64,000 nt of DNA from Paludisphaera borealis (GCF_001956985.1 NZ_CP019082.1:1-64000), one strand, 5' to 3'. Shown: positions 1 through 10,019, numbered from the stretch's first letter. Notes: generated from the letters alone by a model not told the origin. Made by a program: numbers and translations.

Positions 1-2
1 AC

Positions 3-113
3 GTCAGTTTGCACCGCCGTGCTTTCGACTGGCCGGATGGCAAAGGGAAAGCCACTAACATCACGGTCTATCACCTGTGGTTTGATTGTAATTGAACAAT
101 AAAGGTGATGAAA
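3..113 (+). CDS. 3' end of an unidentified gene cut by the window edge
   Basis: An open frame enters from the left edge and stops with TGA at 111-113. It would encode a 36-residue C-terminus containing RRAFDWPDGKGK and ending YHLWFDCN. Its amino-acid usage is more protein-like than the other two plus frames, which is the only evidence for it. It is convergent with the metalloprotease gene that ends at 213. I do not recognise the family. A transposase or nuclease tail is possible, but nothing catalytic is visible. Confidence 0.3.
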
Positions 114-212
114 GGGCGAGGCTTAGCATTTCTGCGACCGTCTCGGGAGCGAGTTTCAAAGGCAAGTTGAATATGCAAGAATTTTAAATTCGATTGGGGG
201 AATTCCACGACT

Positions 213-929
213 TCAATAACTCCATTCCTCATGCCGCACCGGCAGGCGGTTGAGCTGCTTGCGGCGGAATGCCCATTGGGGCATGACGCGATCCATGATC
301 GCCACGAAGCGGGCGTTGTGCGTCGGCTCCAGAAGATGCGCCAGCTCGTGGACGACGATGTATTCCAGGCATTCGGGCGGCTTCTTGGCAAGTTCCGTGT
401 TCAGGCGGATGGTGGATTTGCCGTGTGTACAGCTTCCCCATTTCGTCTTCATGCGCCGGACGAAGAACCGCTCCAGCTTCACGCCCAGGACGGGCTCCCA
501 TTTGGCGAGGAGGGGAGGGACCGCCTGCCTGAGCTGATCGCGATACCACTGCTCGACGATTGCCGCTTTCTTGTCGTCGGAGGTGCCGGGGCGAACGCGA
601 AGCGTGATCCGCCGGTGGCCGAGTTCGAGGGCGGCGGGCGCTTCCTGCTCGACCACGCGGAGCAGGTAGCGGTTTCCCCACAGATAGTGGCTTTCGCGGG
701 GGACGTATTCGCGCGGCGTTTCGCGCTCCTGCTCGCGGAGCTTTCGCTGCTGCTGCTTGATCCAGCCCAGTTTGGAAATGGCGAAGACGCGGATCGTGTC
801 CAGGCTCATGCGGCGGGGCGCGGCGATGCGCACCCGGCCGGCGGGCGGATAGACGCTGAGATGGACATTCTGGATGTCCTTCAGCACCACGTCCACGGTG
901 ATGTCGCCGAGCTGGATCACCGTCGCCAT
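213..929 (-). CDS. DUF45 / YgjP-like zinc metalloprotease of the type I RM operon
   Basis: The 238-residue protein is a predicted soluble zinc metalloprotease of the YgjP/SprT-like DUF45 family. It carries HELAH at residues 194-198 (HExxH zinc site), a downstream histidine at about 204, and the family signature TKWGSC at about 162-167. Its start codon overlaps the hsdR stop as TGATG, so it is translationally coupled and is the last gene of the operon. DUF45 proteases are frequent partners of type I restriction systems. A role in turning over HsdR or another subunit to limit self-damage is inference. The length is normal and the motifs are intact. Confidence 0.85.
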   Translation of the reverse strand: MATVIQLGDITVDVVLKDIQNVHLSVYPPAGRVRIAAPRRMSLDTIRVFAISKLGWIKQQQRKLREQERETPREYVPRESHYLWGNRYLLRVVEQEAPAALELGHRRITLRVRPGTSDDKKAAIVEQWYRDQLRQAVPPLLAKWEPVLGVKLERFFVRRMKTKWGSCTHGKSTIRLNTELAKKPPECLEYIVVHELAHLLEPTHNARFVAIMDRVMPQWAFRRKQLNRLPVRHEEWSY

Positions 930-3900
930 CAGTATTCCCTTTGCGCCTTGATGATGAGGAATATCCGCTCGACTTCGTCACTGTCCTGAAGCACGCCGTA
1001 GAGCGCCGCCTTGATCACCTGCTCGCGCGCCTGCACGCCTCGCCAGCTATCGGGCCGGGTCTTCCTGACTGCTTGATCGATCCTCAGCGCCAGCGCCTCA
1101 TTCTGGCCGAGATTGCTGAAAAGCGCGCGTTTGCCCGGCGTGTCGAGCGATGCCGGCGTTTCCTCCGCCTGTCCGCCGCCCACGCGCTTGGCCAGTTCGG
1201 CGATGCGATTCAGGTATTCCGCGTACTCCATTGCCTTGGCCCGCCGTGCGGCGATGATCTCATCCAGGAGGGCCGACATCCGATCGAAGTAGGCGGGATC
1301 GCTCAGATGCTGCCGGATGATGGTTTTGCGGACGTTGTTTTCGATCGCCTCGGCGATGGCGTTCTGGTTGCCTTTCAGGCCGCCGAGTTGCGAGGTGATG
1401 GCATTGGCGATGCCGGTTTTGACGATCAGGTCGAGCAGGCCGATGCCGTCGAACGGCGAGATCTTTCGCGGCTCGGAAGCTTCGATGTAAGTGTCGATCA
1501 GGTGCCGCATGTCCGCTTCATAGGCTTTGGCATCGAGGCTTTCGCCGCTCGCCTTGCGGATGATGTCGCGCAGGTCCAGGTAATGCCGGAGCTGCTCCTT
1601 GATGCGGGCAATGTCGGCCGCCGCGTAGCCGGCGGCTTCCAGCTCGTCGGCGAGGTTGGCGTAGGCACGCACGAGGGACGCCGTCGCCTTGTAGAGCTGC
1701 GAACGCTGCGGCTCCCGTTCTGCCAGATCGGTGGCGATCTCGGTGTTGCCGCAGAAGTAGTGAATATGCTCCAGCTCCCCGCGCGGCGGCGCCACCGGCT
1801 CACAGAGGAGCGCCAGCGCCTCAATCGCGTCGTCGAGCCTTTCCTTGCCCTTTTTCAGCCGATCCTGGAGCAGCACCTCGGGCGCAGCGCCCTCCGCGCC
1901 GTGGTCGAGTTCCGACGTATAAACGGCGATCGCGTTCTCGACCTTCTTGAACAGGTCCTTGTAATCCACGACGTAGCCGAAGTCCTTGTCCTCGCCGTCA
2001 AGCCGGTTGGTGCGGCAGATCGCCTGGAAGAGGCCGTGATCCTGCATCGACTTGTCGATATAGAGATACGTACAGGGCGGTGCATCGAAGCCGGTGAGTA
2101 GCTTGTCCACGACGACCAGAAGCTTCATATTCGCCGGCTCGCGCGTGAACAGATCCTTGACACGCTCCTCGTAGCTTTCCGTCTTCGTCATACCTGGCTG
2201 AAGCTCGACATCCTTCAGCAGTTCCAGGTAGCTGTTGTAGATGAACTGCTTGTCGGTTTCGCTGTTGGCCCCGGTTTCCTCCTCCGTCACGTCCCTGGCT
2301 TGCGGGTTGTAGGACGTGACCAGGGCGCATTTGCCCTTGAGCGGCGTTTTCTGGAACAGGCTGAAATACTTGCACGCCTCATAGATGCTCGACGCCACCA
2401 GGATGGCGTTGCCGCGGTCGTTCGACAGGCGCGGCTTGACACTGAAATCGAACAGGATGTCGCTGACGACTTTCTCCATGCGCGATTTCGAGCTGAGCAC
2501 GGTTTTCATCGTGCCCCATTTCTTGCGCAGCTCGTCCTTCTGCCAGTCGTTCAACCCCCGGGTTTTCGCCTCGAACCAGGCGTCGATCTTGTCCTCGGAA
2601 CCCAGGCGCTGGTCGATGTCGCGCGCCTCGTAGATCAGGTCGAGCACCACCTCATCTTTGACGGCTTCGCTGAATTTGTAGGTGTGGATATACCGGCCGA
2701 AGACTTCCAGGCTGGTCTGGACGTCGGCCTTGAGCAACGGCGTACCGGTGAAGCCAATGAAGATGGCGTTGGGCAGCATCGCCTTCATGACCCGATGGAG
2801 CCTGCCGCTTTGCGTGCGGTGGCATTCGTCCACGAAGACGAACACATCGCCTTGCGCAAAGCTGGGGCTCGCCTCCAGATCCTTGATGAAATCGTTGAAC
2901 TGCTCGTCGGTTTTCCTCGCGCCCTTCGGCCCGAACTTATGCACCAGGGAGCAGAGCAGGCGCGGCGTTGCCTGGCCAAGCTGCCGGATCAGGTCGCCGC
3001 CGCTGCTGGAGCGGTAGATCGCTTCCCCCGCCTCCTTGAATACGCCCTCGATCTGCTTATCCAGCTCGTCGCGGTCGGTGATGATGGCGACGCGGGCATC
3101 GGGGTAATTTTCTAAGATCCATTTGGCGAGCAGCACCATGACGATGCTCTTGCCCGACCCTTGCGTGTGCCAGAGGATGCCGCCTTCCCGCGATCGGATG
3201 CGCTTCTGCGCCTCCTTGATGCCGAAATACTGATGCATGCGCGGCAGCTTCTTGACGCCGCCATCGAAAAGCACGAAATCATGCAGCAGCTCGATCAGGC
3301 GGTGTTTGCTGCACAGCTTGAGCAGGTATTTGTCGAGCTTGAACCGGCTGTTGTCGTCCTCGTCTTCCTTCCATTTCAGAAACATTTTTTCCTGAGTGCC
3401 GATGGTGCCGTATTGCAGTCCCTCGGTATCGTTGCCAGCAAGGACAAGCTGCACGGTGCTGAAAAACCACTCGTTGAATTCTGGCAACTGGTTGGATAGG
3501 CTCTGGCGGATACCATCGCCAATTGACACGCGGCTTTTCTTCAGCTCCAGTACGCCGACGGCGATGCCGTTGAGGTAAAGCACCAGGTCGGGCCGGCGCT
3601 CGTGGCCGCCCTTGAGCGTCACTTCCTCGGCGACGGCGAAATCGTTCTTGTCCGGCTCGCTCCAGTTGATCAGGTGGATGGTTTCCGTAACCTTGCCGGC
3701 CTCGATCTTCACCGGCACGCCGTAGCGGAGCAGGCTGTAGACCGCCTGGTTATTGCCGTAAAGCTTGCGGCCGTGATGGTCGGCTTCGGTGCGCAACCTA
3801 AACACCGCCTGGCTGATTTGGGCAGGAGAGTAACCGGACTTTGTGAGATGGGCCGTAAGCAGCGATTCTTCGATGTTGCTGTTGCCGTCACGATCCGACC

Positions 3901-4342
3901 AGTCGCCGAGATAGCGATAGCCAAGTTCATCACGGAAAAGCCCGATCACTCGGTCTTGCGTGGCGCGTTCGGGCTTACCAATAAACTCTGGGCGTTCAAA
4001 GGGCGATTCAAAGGTGGTTGCAGCTTCATGCGGCGTGCTCGTGGGTGTCGCTGCTGCTGAATAGGACTGAATCGGATGCCAAGCTTCCGTGTCGGGAATC
4101 TCAGTTAGAACCCAACGTTCATTTGAATCGAGGTCAAGAATCAGCTCCTTCAGGGATAGCACACCAGCTCGGAATGATTCGAGCTTTGATTGCGGGAATC
4201 CGGTCAGTAGGAACAGCGGCCCGTCTGCACGCTCCTCGTGCAGGAAGCCAAGGTAGACCCGTTTCTCCTGATCCTCGGCAGTAAATACCTGCGGGATGTC
4301 GTAAAAAAGAAACGTCTCTATAAGTTTTATATATCTGGTCAT
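929..4342 (-). CDS. hsdR: Type I restriction endonuclease subunit R with extra N-terminal domain
   Basis: HsdR is the motor and nuclease of a type I restriction-modification complex. The 1137-residue protein shows a PD-(D/E)xK nuclease core (PDLVLYL with D252, then LELKK with E266 and K268), Walker A TQGSGKS at 393-399 and the helicase box DECH at 505-508. Homology to ordinary HsdR seems to start near residue 124 (ERATQDRVIGLF). Residues 1 to about 95 (start MTRYIKLIETFLFYDIPQVF) form an added domain resembling DUF6575-type proteins, joined by a Ser/Thr/Pro-rich linker. The start overlaps the stop of the preceding small gene (ATGA). All key residues are present, so the nuclease is likely active. 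Confidence 0.93.
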   Translation of the reverse strand: MTRYIKLIETFLFYDIPQVFTAEDQEKRVYLGFLHEERADGPLFLLTGFPQSKLESFRAGVLSLKELILDLDSNERWVLTEIPDTEAWHPIQSYSAAATPTSTPHEAATTFESPFERPEFIGKPERATQDRVIGLFRDELGYRYLGDWSDRDGNSNIEESLLTAHLTKSGYSPAQISQAVFRLRTEADHHGRKLYGNNQAVYSLLRYGVPVKIEAGKVTETIHLINWSEPDKNDFAVAEEVTLKGGHERRPDLVLYLNGIAVGVLELKKSRVSIGDGIRQSLSNQLPEFNEWFFSTVQLVLAGNDTEGLQYGTIGTQEKMFLKWKEDEDDNSRFKLDKYLLKLCSKHRLIELLHDFVLFDGGVKKLPRMHQYFGIKEAQKRIRSREGGILWHTQGSGKSIVMVLLAKWILENYPDARVAIITDRDELDKQIEGVFKEAGEAIYRSSSGGDLIRQLGQATPRLLCSLVHKFGPKGARKTDEQFNDFIKDLEASPSFAQGDVFVFVDECHRTQSGRLHRVMKAMLPNAIFIGFTGTPLLKADVQTSLEVFGRYIHTYKFSEAVKDEVVLDLIYEARDIDQRLGSEDKIDAWFEAKTRGLNDWQKDELRKKWGTMKTVLSSKSRMEKVVSDILFDFSVKPRLSNDRGNAILVASSIYEACKYFSLFQKTPLKGKCALVTSYNPQARDVTEEETGANSETDKQFIYNSYLELLKDVELQPGMTKTESYEERVKDLFTREPANMKLLVVVDKLLTGFDAPPCTYLYIDKSMQDHGLFQAICRTNRLDGEDKDFGYVVDYKDLFKKVENAIAVYTSELDHGAEGAAPEVLLQDRLKKGKERLDDAIEALALLCEPVAPPRGELEHIHYFCGNTEIATDLAEREPQRSQLYKATASLVRAYANLADELEAAGYAAADIARIKEQLRHYLDLRDIIRKASGESLDAKAYEADMRHLIDTYIEASEPRKISPFDGIGLLDLIVKTGIANAITSQLGGLKGNQNAIAEAIENNVRKTIIRQHLSDPAYFDRMSALLDEIIAARRAKAMEYAEYLNRIAELAKRVGGGQAEETPASLDTPGKRALFSNLGQNEALALRIDQAVRKTRPDSWRGVQAREQVIKAALYGVLQDSDEVERIFLIIKAQREY

Positions 4343-4737
4343 TCTTCAACCTCGCAGGCTGCCACAGCGTCGAAATCGCTATAGCGCCACCAGTCGTGAT
4401 GGCAAATATCCTGACCAGTCTGCTGCACTCTACCGCTATGTGGGCCAAGTGTGAGTTTGCCGATCGTCTTACTTGAGTGTACGGGCATTTCGAGCAGCCT
4501 AGCTAGGCTGGTTCGCTCCGAGAATATGGATACCGAATAGTGTCCACATTTGCTACCGAATCGATCCGGCCACTTCGCGGCATGCGAATCGAAATCACGC
4601 GGGCAAGGCGCCGTAGATTCCAGAAGCCGATAGCCAACGAAGGAAGCCTTCTCAGTTGCTTGGACAGGAGGACAACCCTCTGGCAACGATTCAGCAAACA
4701 CTTTGTCGCCTCCGAACTGTGATTGCATTCCTCTCAT
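4339..4737 (-). CDS. Small unknown gene between hsdS and hsdR
   Basis: This encodes a 132-residue soluble protein of unknown function. It overlaps the end of hsdS by 47 nt and touches the hsdR start with an ATGA overlap, so it is embedded in the operon and very likely translated. Visible features are the stretch ESLPEGCPPVQA near the N-terminus, an isolated CGHYSVSIF segment, and an aromatic C-terminal segment CHHDWWRYSDFDAVAACEV. There are no membrane segments. The Cys/His residues do not form an obvious regular zinc motif. Its position next to the extra N-terminal domain of HsdR suggests the two act together. A later start at Met4 is possible. Confidence 0.7.
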   Translation of the reverse strand: MRGMQSQFGGDKVFAESLPEGCPPVQATEKASFVGYRLLESTAPCPRDFDSHAAKWPDRFGSKCGHYSVSIFSERTSLARLLEMPVHSSKTIGKLTLGPHSGRVQQTGQDICHHDWWRYSDFDAVAACEVEE

Positions 4738-6028
4738 GCCGAAGTCGAATACGACCGGCCAAAAGCTCTTGCATCATGCCCTGCTTGATGTCGCATGCCT
4801 TGGCGAACTTTGCCTCAATTATATCGATTTCCATATCCATTTCGCTGAGGACTGCGGCGATGGCGGATTGCTCTTCGGTAGATGGGAGAGGGATTGGAAT
4901 GGTCTCGAATTTGTCCTTCGGTAAATGAGCAATGCTAGTTTGTGTTACATAGTTTGCAAACACACCTGTTTTGGAAAATAGCTGGAGCAGATTTAGTAGA
5001 AATCGAACGTTGTATCCGCCGATTGGCCTAAGGCGGTGCAAGGCCTTTTGGTAGTAACACTCGTCGAGTGGCTGTCGCCAGATTGCGGCGCGTCCAACCT
5101 CGCCGCCTTCGCAAACGAGTAAATCACCATCCCGAAGTCGGAACCGTTGCATGTCCGATGGCGTCAGAGGCACTTCACCAATTTCCGCCAAATCGATATG
5201 GCCCCATTGTACGGCTCGGTTTCCCAAGTATGGCTTCGGTATTCCTTGGTTTTTCTCTGCGTCAAGCATTTTTCCGAGTTGAATGTGGAACTCATCGCCG
5301 ATTTTAGTAACACCCCAGTCTTCTGGTATCAGTCCAATATCGCTTGTTTTGAGGCCGGGCTTTATCTCATGGCCCGGCACGCGGCGTTTGCCAGTCAGCA
5401 ATACTTGCATGGCTCCTTGCTTTATCTGCTGCTTCTTGGCGATTAGCTGCTCCAGCGATTCAATGTAGCCATCCGCATCGCTCAACGCCTCGGCGATATC
5501 TTCCTGTTCGTCCTTGTCACGAGGCCATGCTAATTGGAGGTTCTGGAAACGGCTTACCCCCAAGTGTGCTACCGAGGTCGTCTGCAACGCGATACCGGCG
5601 AACACGCCTGTTCCCTGACATCGTCGAAAGAGGTGGGAACAGAAGCTTGCGGAAACATCTTCATTCGCTCGAAATCGAACGAGCTGATTCTGTATCGCAC
5701 ATGGATCGGGGTATTCATCACGGTACATCGCACAGCGCCCAACAAGCTCCAGGCTCTGGCCTTCGTTCAGCAGGAGGTCGCCGTATCTGAGTCGATACCG
5801 TGAGAATTCCGCATCGGTCATGGGCATTTCAAGCACATCGTCGAGGTCGATGCGACCGTCGAATACATTCTTCGTGCGAAGGTACGGACGTAACTTCCCC
5901 GCTCCCCGCACAGCCAGCGCTTTTCCCGCGCATACATCACCGAGAGAGCCAACACGCTTCACATTCCAATCAACAGGAATGACTCCCACCTCGGTTTGCT
6001 TGTAACCGGGTTTCACTGGCGTGCTCAT
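4691..6028 (-). CDS. hsdS: Type I restriction-modification specificity subunit S
   Basis: HsdS gives the type I complex its DNA target. The 445-residue protein has the usual duplicated layout: two target-recognition domains, each introduced by a similar motif (VIPVDWNVKRVG near residue 16 and LIPEDWGVTKIG near 230). Each is followed by a helical spacer with the family signatures EQEDIAEALSDAD and EQSAIAAVLSEMD. The repeat explains recognition of a bipartite site; the site cannot be read from sequence. The start overlaps the stop of the DUF1016 gene (ATGA) and the 3' end overlaps the next small gene. Confidence 0.93.
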   Translation of the reverse strand: MSTPVKPGYKQTEVGVIPVDWNVKRVGSLGDVCAGKALAVRGAGKLRPYLRTKNVFDGRIDLDDVLEMPMTDAEFSRYRLRYGDLLLNEGQSLELVGRCAMYRDEYPDPCAIQNQLVRFRANEDVSASFCSHLFRRCQGTGVFAGIALQTTSVAHLGVSRFQNLQLAWPRDKDEQEDIAEALSDADGYIESLEQLIAKKQQIKQGAMQVLLTGKRRVPGHEIKPGLKTSDIGLIPEDWGVTKIGDEFHIQLGKMLDAEKNQGIPKPYLGNRAVQWGHIDLAEIGEVPLTPSDMQRFRLRDGDLLVCEGGEVGRAAIWRQPLDECYYQKALHRLRPIGGYNVRFLLNLLQLFSKTGVFANYVTQTSIAHLPKDKFETIPIPLPSTEEQSAIAAVLSEMDMEIDIIEAKFAKACDIKQGMMQELLAGRIRLRHERNAITVRRRQSVC

Positions 6029-7038
6029 TCCTTGGACTCCGCCAGCGTCAATTCCAGTTCACGACGCAGTTCCTCGCGGTTCGGCAGGTAGAGCTGGTAC
6101 TTCTGGACGAAGAGCTGGCTGTTCATGCCGTAGGTGGCGTACTCGACCAGCAGCTCATCCTTGTGCCGGGTCAGGATGATGCCGATCGGCGGATTGTCCC
6201 CCTCGACGTTTTCCTCAGCGGCGAAGTAGCCGAGATAAAGGTTCATCTGGCCGATGTCGTGGTGCTGCACATCGTTGATTTTGAGGTCAATCAGCACGAA
6301 GCATCTCAGGATGCGGTGGTAAAACAGGAGATCGACGCGGTAATGCGTGTTGTTGATGGTGACGCGGTACTGCCGTCCGACATAAGTGAAGCCCTTGCCC
6401 AGCTCAAGCAGAAACTGCTGGAGGTGATCGCACAGCCGGGTTTCGAGTTCGCCTTCGGAAAGTGCGGCGGCTTCGGGAATTTTGAGGAACTCGAAAATGT
6501 AGGGTTCGCGCAGCAGATCCGTCGGCTGTTCGACGATCTGCCCCTGGGAGGCGAGCTGCAGCACACCCTCCCTGTCCTTGCTGGCGGCGAGACGCAGGAA
6601 GAGGCCGCTTTCCCGCTGCCTCTTCAACTCACGCACCCCCCATCGTTCCAGGACCATTTGTTTCTCGTAGAAGGCACGTTCGAGCGGATCGTCCATCTTC
6701 AGCAGCTCGACCACATGCGACCAGCTCAAAAGGCCAGACGGTGTCTGGCTTTTTGGGTAGGCGACGTAGAACTGCCGCATCGCCTTGACATTGCTGAGGC
6801 TGAAACCCCTGCCATGGCGAAGAGATAAATTCTTGGCCAGTCGTAGGATAAGTCCCGCGCCGTAGTCAGCTTTTGCTTTTCCGCCCTGTTCAAACTCAAC
6901 GACGTGCCGGCCAATCCGCCAATAGGTTTCGAGGTTGTGGGCGTAGACGGCCTGGATCGCCTGTTTGCGGCCGGTTTCCAGCGTCGTGCCAATTAGCTGG
7001 AGCAATTCGTCATAAAGATTTGCCGGGGTCAGCTCCAT
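6025..7038 (-). CDS. DUF1016 / YhcG-type PD-(D/E)xK nuclease-like protein
   Basis: The 337-residue protein matches the YhcG (DUF1016) family: an N-terminal helical domain (residues about 10-170, with the typical YWRIGRHVVEFEQ segment) and a C-terminal PD-(D/E)xK nuclease-like domain. Candidate catalytic residues are D236 in YRVDLLFYH and D251/K253 in LIDLK. These proteins often sit inside type I RM operons, where their exact task is unclear. An accessory nuclease or regulator is the usual guess. It overlaps hsdM by 10 nt and hsdS by 4 nt, so it is co-translated with both. Confidence 0.9.
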   Translation of the reverse strand: MELTPANLYDELLQLIGTTLETGRKQAIQAVYAHNLETYWRIGRHVVEFEQGGKAKADYGAGLILRLAKNLSLRHGRGFSLSNVKAMRQFYVAYPKSQTPSGLLSWSHVVELLKMDDPLERAFYEKQMVLERWGVRELKRQRESGLFLRLAASKDREGVLQLASQGQIVEQPTDLLREPYIFEFLKIPEAAALSEGELETRLCDHLQQFLLELGKGFTYVGRQYRVTINNTHYRVDLLFYHRILRCFVLIDLKINDVQHHDIGQMNLYLGYFAAEENVEGDNPPIGIILTRHKDELLVEYATYGMNSQLFVQKYQLYLPNREELRRELELTLAESKE

Positions 7039-9434
7039 GCGAACCCCATCCTTTCCAGGTGTCCGTTCACCTTTGCCTCGAATTCCGCAACGCGTAACGT
7101 CACTGCGGGGAGGGGGATATCGTAGCGTTGGGCAAGCTCTCTGAGGCGGCGGGTCAGCCCCTGGCTGATGCGATCCATCTCACCGTGGATGTCGCGGTCG
7201 AGGGTAGCCAGCCACTTGTCATCGATGACCAGCGTTTTCACGTCAGCTTCGGTCAGTTCGCGGTATTTGGCGTAGGCAGCGGCGTCGAGCTTTTTCTCCG
7301 CCTCGGCGATTTGCTTACCCAGCAAGCCTTCCTGCGTGCAAAGCGAAAGGTATTCGGTGAGGACGCCTTCCTCGTCTTCCGACAACGCGCCGCCTTCCCT
7401 GGCAAGCTCCTTAAGCCGGGCGCGGACATTGGCGAGCGTGACCTTTTCCATCTCCGCAAAAACGCCTTCCTCGCCGCTGTGCTCTTCCTCGACGGCGTTC
7501 AACTGGTTGGTTAGGCTTTCTTTCGACGCTATCATTTCATCGAGCGTCGCCTGATCGCCGGCGAAATACCGCGCGACGATCAGGGGCTTGGGCACCAGGT
7601 CACACGCCCAGCCTTTGTCTTTTTCCTTGCCCTTCTTGTCGGTCTCGGTGACGCGGTAGGTTTCGGCCTTCCAGCCATCGGCGGCGATCGCGTAGCAATC
7701 GTCCTGCATCGCGGCCGCCCAGTAATCCATCAGGTGCTGATAGACGTCGTACTGGTTGATCAGCGGCTTGCCCGCATAATGGGCGAGCAGGCCTTCGGAA
7801 ATCTCGGCGATCACGTCCTTAGGGTGGAAGCCCGTCGCGAGCGCCTTCAGCGTCATTGCACTATTTTCGCGCCAGATGTCGAAATGCTTATTCATGCCGG
7901 CCATGAAGGCGGCGAATTCGGGGTGATCGTAGATCGCGGTCTTGATCGCCGATTTCTCGACCGCCAGATCGACGTAGCCCGGACGGTTCGGGCGGCAAAG
8001 CGTCTCTCTGAGCGTGGGGCAAACGGCCCAGTAGGCGTCGAGCGCATCCACATCGGCGACGGGGATTCCGCCGCGCAGGTGGGCCTCGATATCCTGCCGG
8101 TCCTCGGGCGTCTGGCTGTCGATGTAGCGCGGCAGGTTGAGGTTGAAGTCGTTTTTCTCGATCTCGTCGATCGACACCATGCGCGAGTAGCGCGTCAGCT
8201 CGATCTGCCTGTTGAACACATCGACGATCTTGTGAAGATCCTGGGCACGCAGGCGGTTCTTCGGCCCGTCCTTCATGAAACCCTGGCTGGCGTCGATCAG
8301 AAAGATCCCCTTGCGGACGCTGGCGCCCTGCTTATCAACGACGACGATGCAGGCGGGGATGCCCGTGCCATAGAACAGGTTGGCCGGCAGGCCGATGATG
8401 CCCTTAATGTAGCCCTTCCGAACAAGGTTGCGGCGGATTTCGGCCTCGGCATTGCCACGAAAGAGCACACCGTGCGGTAGGATGCACGCGCCTTTGCCGG
8501 TGCTCTTCAGCGACCGGATGATGTGGAGCAGGTAGGCGAAATCACCCTGCTTCGCGGGTGGTGTTCCAAACGACTTGAAGCGGTCGAACGGGTCATGCAG
8601 CGGGTCGAGCCCCGTGCTCCAGCGCTTGTCGGAAAACGGAGGATTGGCAACCACGTAGTCGAACGATTTGAGCGCCTCACCGTCCTTGTATTTCGGATCG
8701 GTCAGCGTATTGCCCTGGTGGATGAGCGCGGTGGGGTTGTTGTGCAGGATCATGTTCATGCGAGCCAGCCCGCTCGTGGCGGAGTCTTTCTCCTGGCCGT
8801 AGAGCGTGACCGCTGTGCCGGCTTCGTCGGCCACCTTCAGCAACAGCGAACCGGAACCGCACGTCGGATCGTATACGGTCGTATACGGGCCGGTTTTCGC
8901 CTGCCGGATGTTCAGGATTTGGGCGATGATGCGGCTGACCTCGGCTGGCGTGTAAAACTGCCCCTTGCTCTTGCCACTCTCCGTGGCGAAGTGCCGCATC
9001 AGGTATTCGTAGGCGTCGCCCAGGATGTCGTCGCCTTCGGCCCGATTTTTCGAGAAATCCAGCCGCTTGTCCTCGAAGATGGCGATCAGATTCGTCAGCC
9101 GATCGACCATCTCCTTGCCGCTGCCCAGCTTCGCCGCGTCGTTGAAATCCGGCATGTCAGCCAGCTTATTGGCGCTGGCCAGCGGCTGGATGATCTTCTT
9201 GTTGATCTGGTCGCCGATGTCGCTCTTGCCCTTGAGCGCAACCATGTCCTTGAAACCGGCTCCTGCCGGAATCGTGATCGGCGCGTAGGGAATTCCGGCG
9301 TACTTGTCGCTGACATACTTGATGAACAGCAGAACCAGGACGTAATCCTTGTACTGGCTGGCATCCATGCCGCCACGCAGTTCATCGCAGCCTGACCAAA
9401 GGGAGGAATATAGTTCGGATTTTTTGATCGCCAT
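7029..9434 (-). CDS. hsdM: Type I restriction-modification N6-adenine methyltransferase
   Basis: This is the modification subunit, which methylates adenine within the site read by HsdS and protects host DNA. The 801-residue protein has the N-terminal HsdM helical domain, the SAM-binding motif DPTCGSGSLL at 189-198 and the catalytic NPPF at 264-267. A long C-terminal region (about 500-801) is partly coiled-coil and likely contacts HsdS. It is the first gene of the six-gene operon, with about 230 nt of non-coding DNA before the next gene cluster, so the operon promoter should lie just above 9434. I could not pick a convincing promoter. Confidence 0.95.
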   Translation of the reverse strand: MAIKKSELYSSLWSGCDELRGGMDASQYKDYVLVLLFIKYVSDKYAGIPYAPITIPAGAGFKDMVALKGKSDIGDQINKKIIQPLASANKLADMPDFNDAAKLGSGKEMVDRLTNLIAIFEDKRLDFSKNRAEGDDILGDAYEYLMRHFATESGKSKGQFYTPAEVSRIIAQILNIRQAKTGPYTTVYDPTCGSGSLLLKVADEAGTAVTLYGQEKDSATSGLARMNMILHNNPTALIHQGNTLTDPKYKDGEALKSFDYVVANPPFSDKRWSTGLDPLHDPFDRFKSFGTPPAKQGDFAYLLHIIRSLKSTGKGACILPHGVLFRGNAEAEIRRNLVRKGYIKGIIGLPANLFYGTGIPACIVVVDKQGASVRKGIFLIDASQGFMKDGPKNRLRAQDLHKIVDVFNRQIELTRYSRMVSIDEIEKNDFNLNLPRYIDSQTPEDRQDIEAHLRGGIPVADVDALDAYWAVCPTLRETLCRPNRPGYVDLAVEKSAIKTAIYDHPEFAAFMAGMNKHFDIWRENSAMTLKALATGFHPKDVIAEISEGLLAHYAGKPLINQYDVYQHLMDYWAAAMQDDCYAIAADGWKAETYRVTETDKKGKEKDKGWACDLVPKPLIVARYFAGDQATLDEMIASKESLTNQLNAVEEEHSGEEGVFAEMEKVTLANVRARLKELAREGGALSEDEEGVLTEYLSLCTQEGLLGKQIAEAEKKLDAAAYAKYRELTEADVKTLVIDDKWLATLDRDIHGEMDRISQGLTRRLRELAQRYDIPLPAVTLRVAEFEAKVNGHLERMGFAWS

Positions 9435-10019
9435 GCCGTAAAGTCAGTTCATTCACAGGGTTATTGATCGCGAGAAACGCCAACGGTCGCGACGTTAGCA
9501 GGCCGACGGATCAATGCAAGCACGCAGGCACACGTAGGGCGGCTTGTTCTTCGGCTTAACCGAGTCTAACGTGAAAGGTACATTGAGGCGAGTCAAGCCG
9601 TAAATACCCATGGCACATCAAGTTCCGGCTGAGGGAGCGACGCGGTTCTGCCCTCTACTGATTGTAGTTGGTCCAAGCGCCTGATTTGGGACTTTGTGAC
9701 GGGATTCCTGCACGCAGCGGGCGAGGGGTTGCAAGCAAGCTTCTTCGCTGGCCGCGCCGATGTCATTTATCCGAGAAGTGGGCGGCGTACAGCGCCACGC
9801 TGCTCCACCAGTTCGCCGAAACTCATCTCTGCGGCGACGAGACCCATGCCGACCGGCGGCACTGCCGCCTCGTGGATGTGTTCGCCGGGCAGGTACACGA
9901 GGCGCCGGAGCGATTCAAAAACCTGCGCAAGGATGTCGAGGCCGCCTGCGGCCAGATCCGGGAGCTTTGGAAGAGCGTCGGAATGGATGCAACCAGCCGT
10001 GGCGCATGAAGATGGGGCC
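9435..10019. other. Intergenic stretch with no convincing gene
   Basis: This separates the minus-strand RM operon from the plus-strand split Cas4 genes. A plus-strand open frame (9668-10009) contains a plausible helical stretch (ERFKNLRKDVEAACGQIREL), but it has no clear ribosome binding site, and the minus strand is also open across 9767-10042. It could be a decayed gene. I do not call it as real. Confidence 0.4.

Noticed and set aside
9668-10009. Plus-strand 113-codon frame before the split Cas4 genes
   Set aside because: No ribosome binding site, both strands are open here, and the N-terminal half has unnatural composition; at best a decayed gene.
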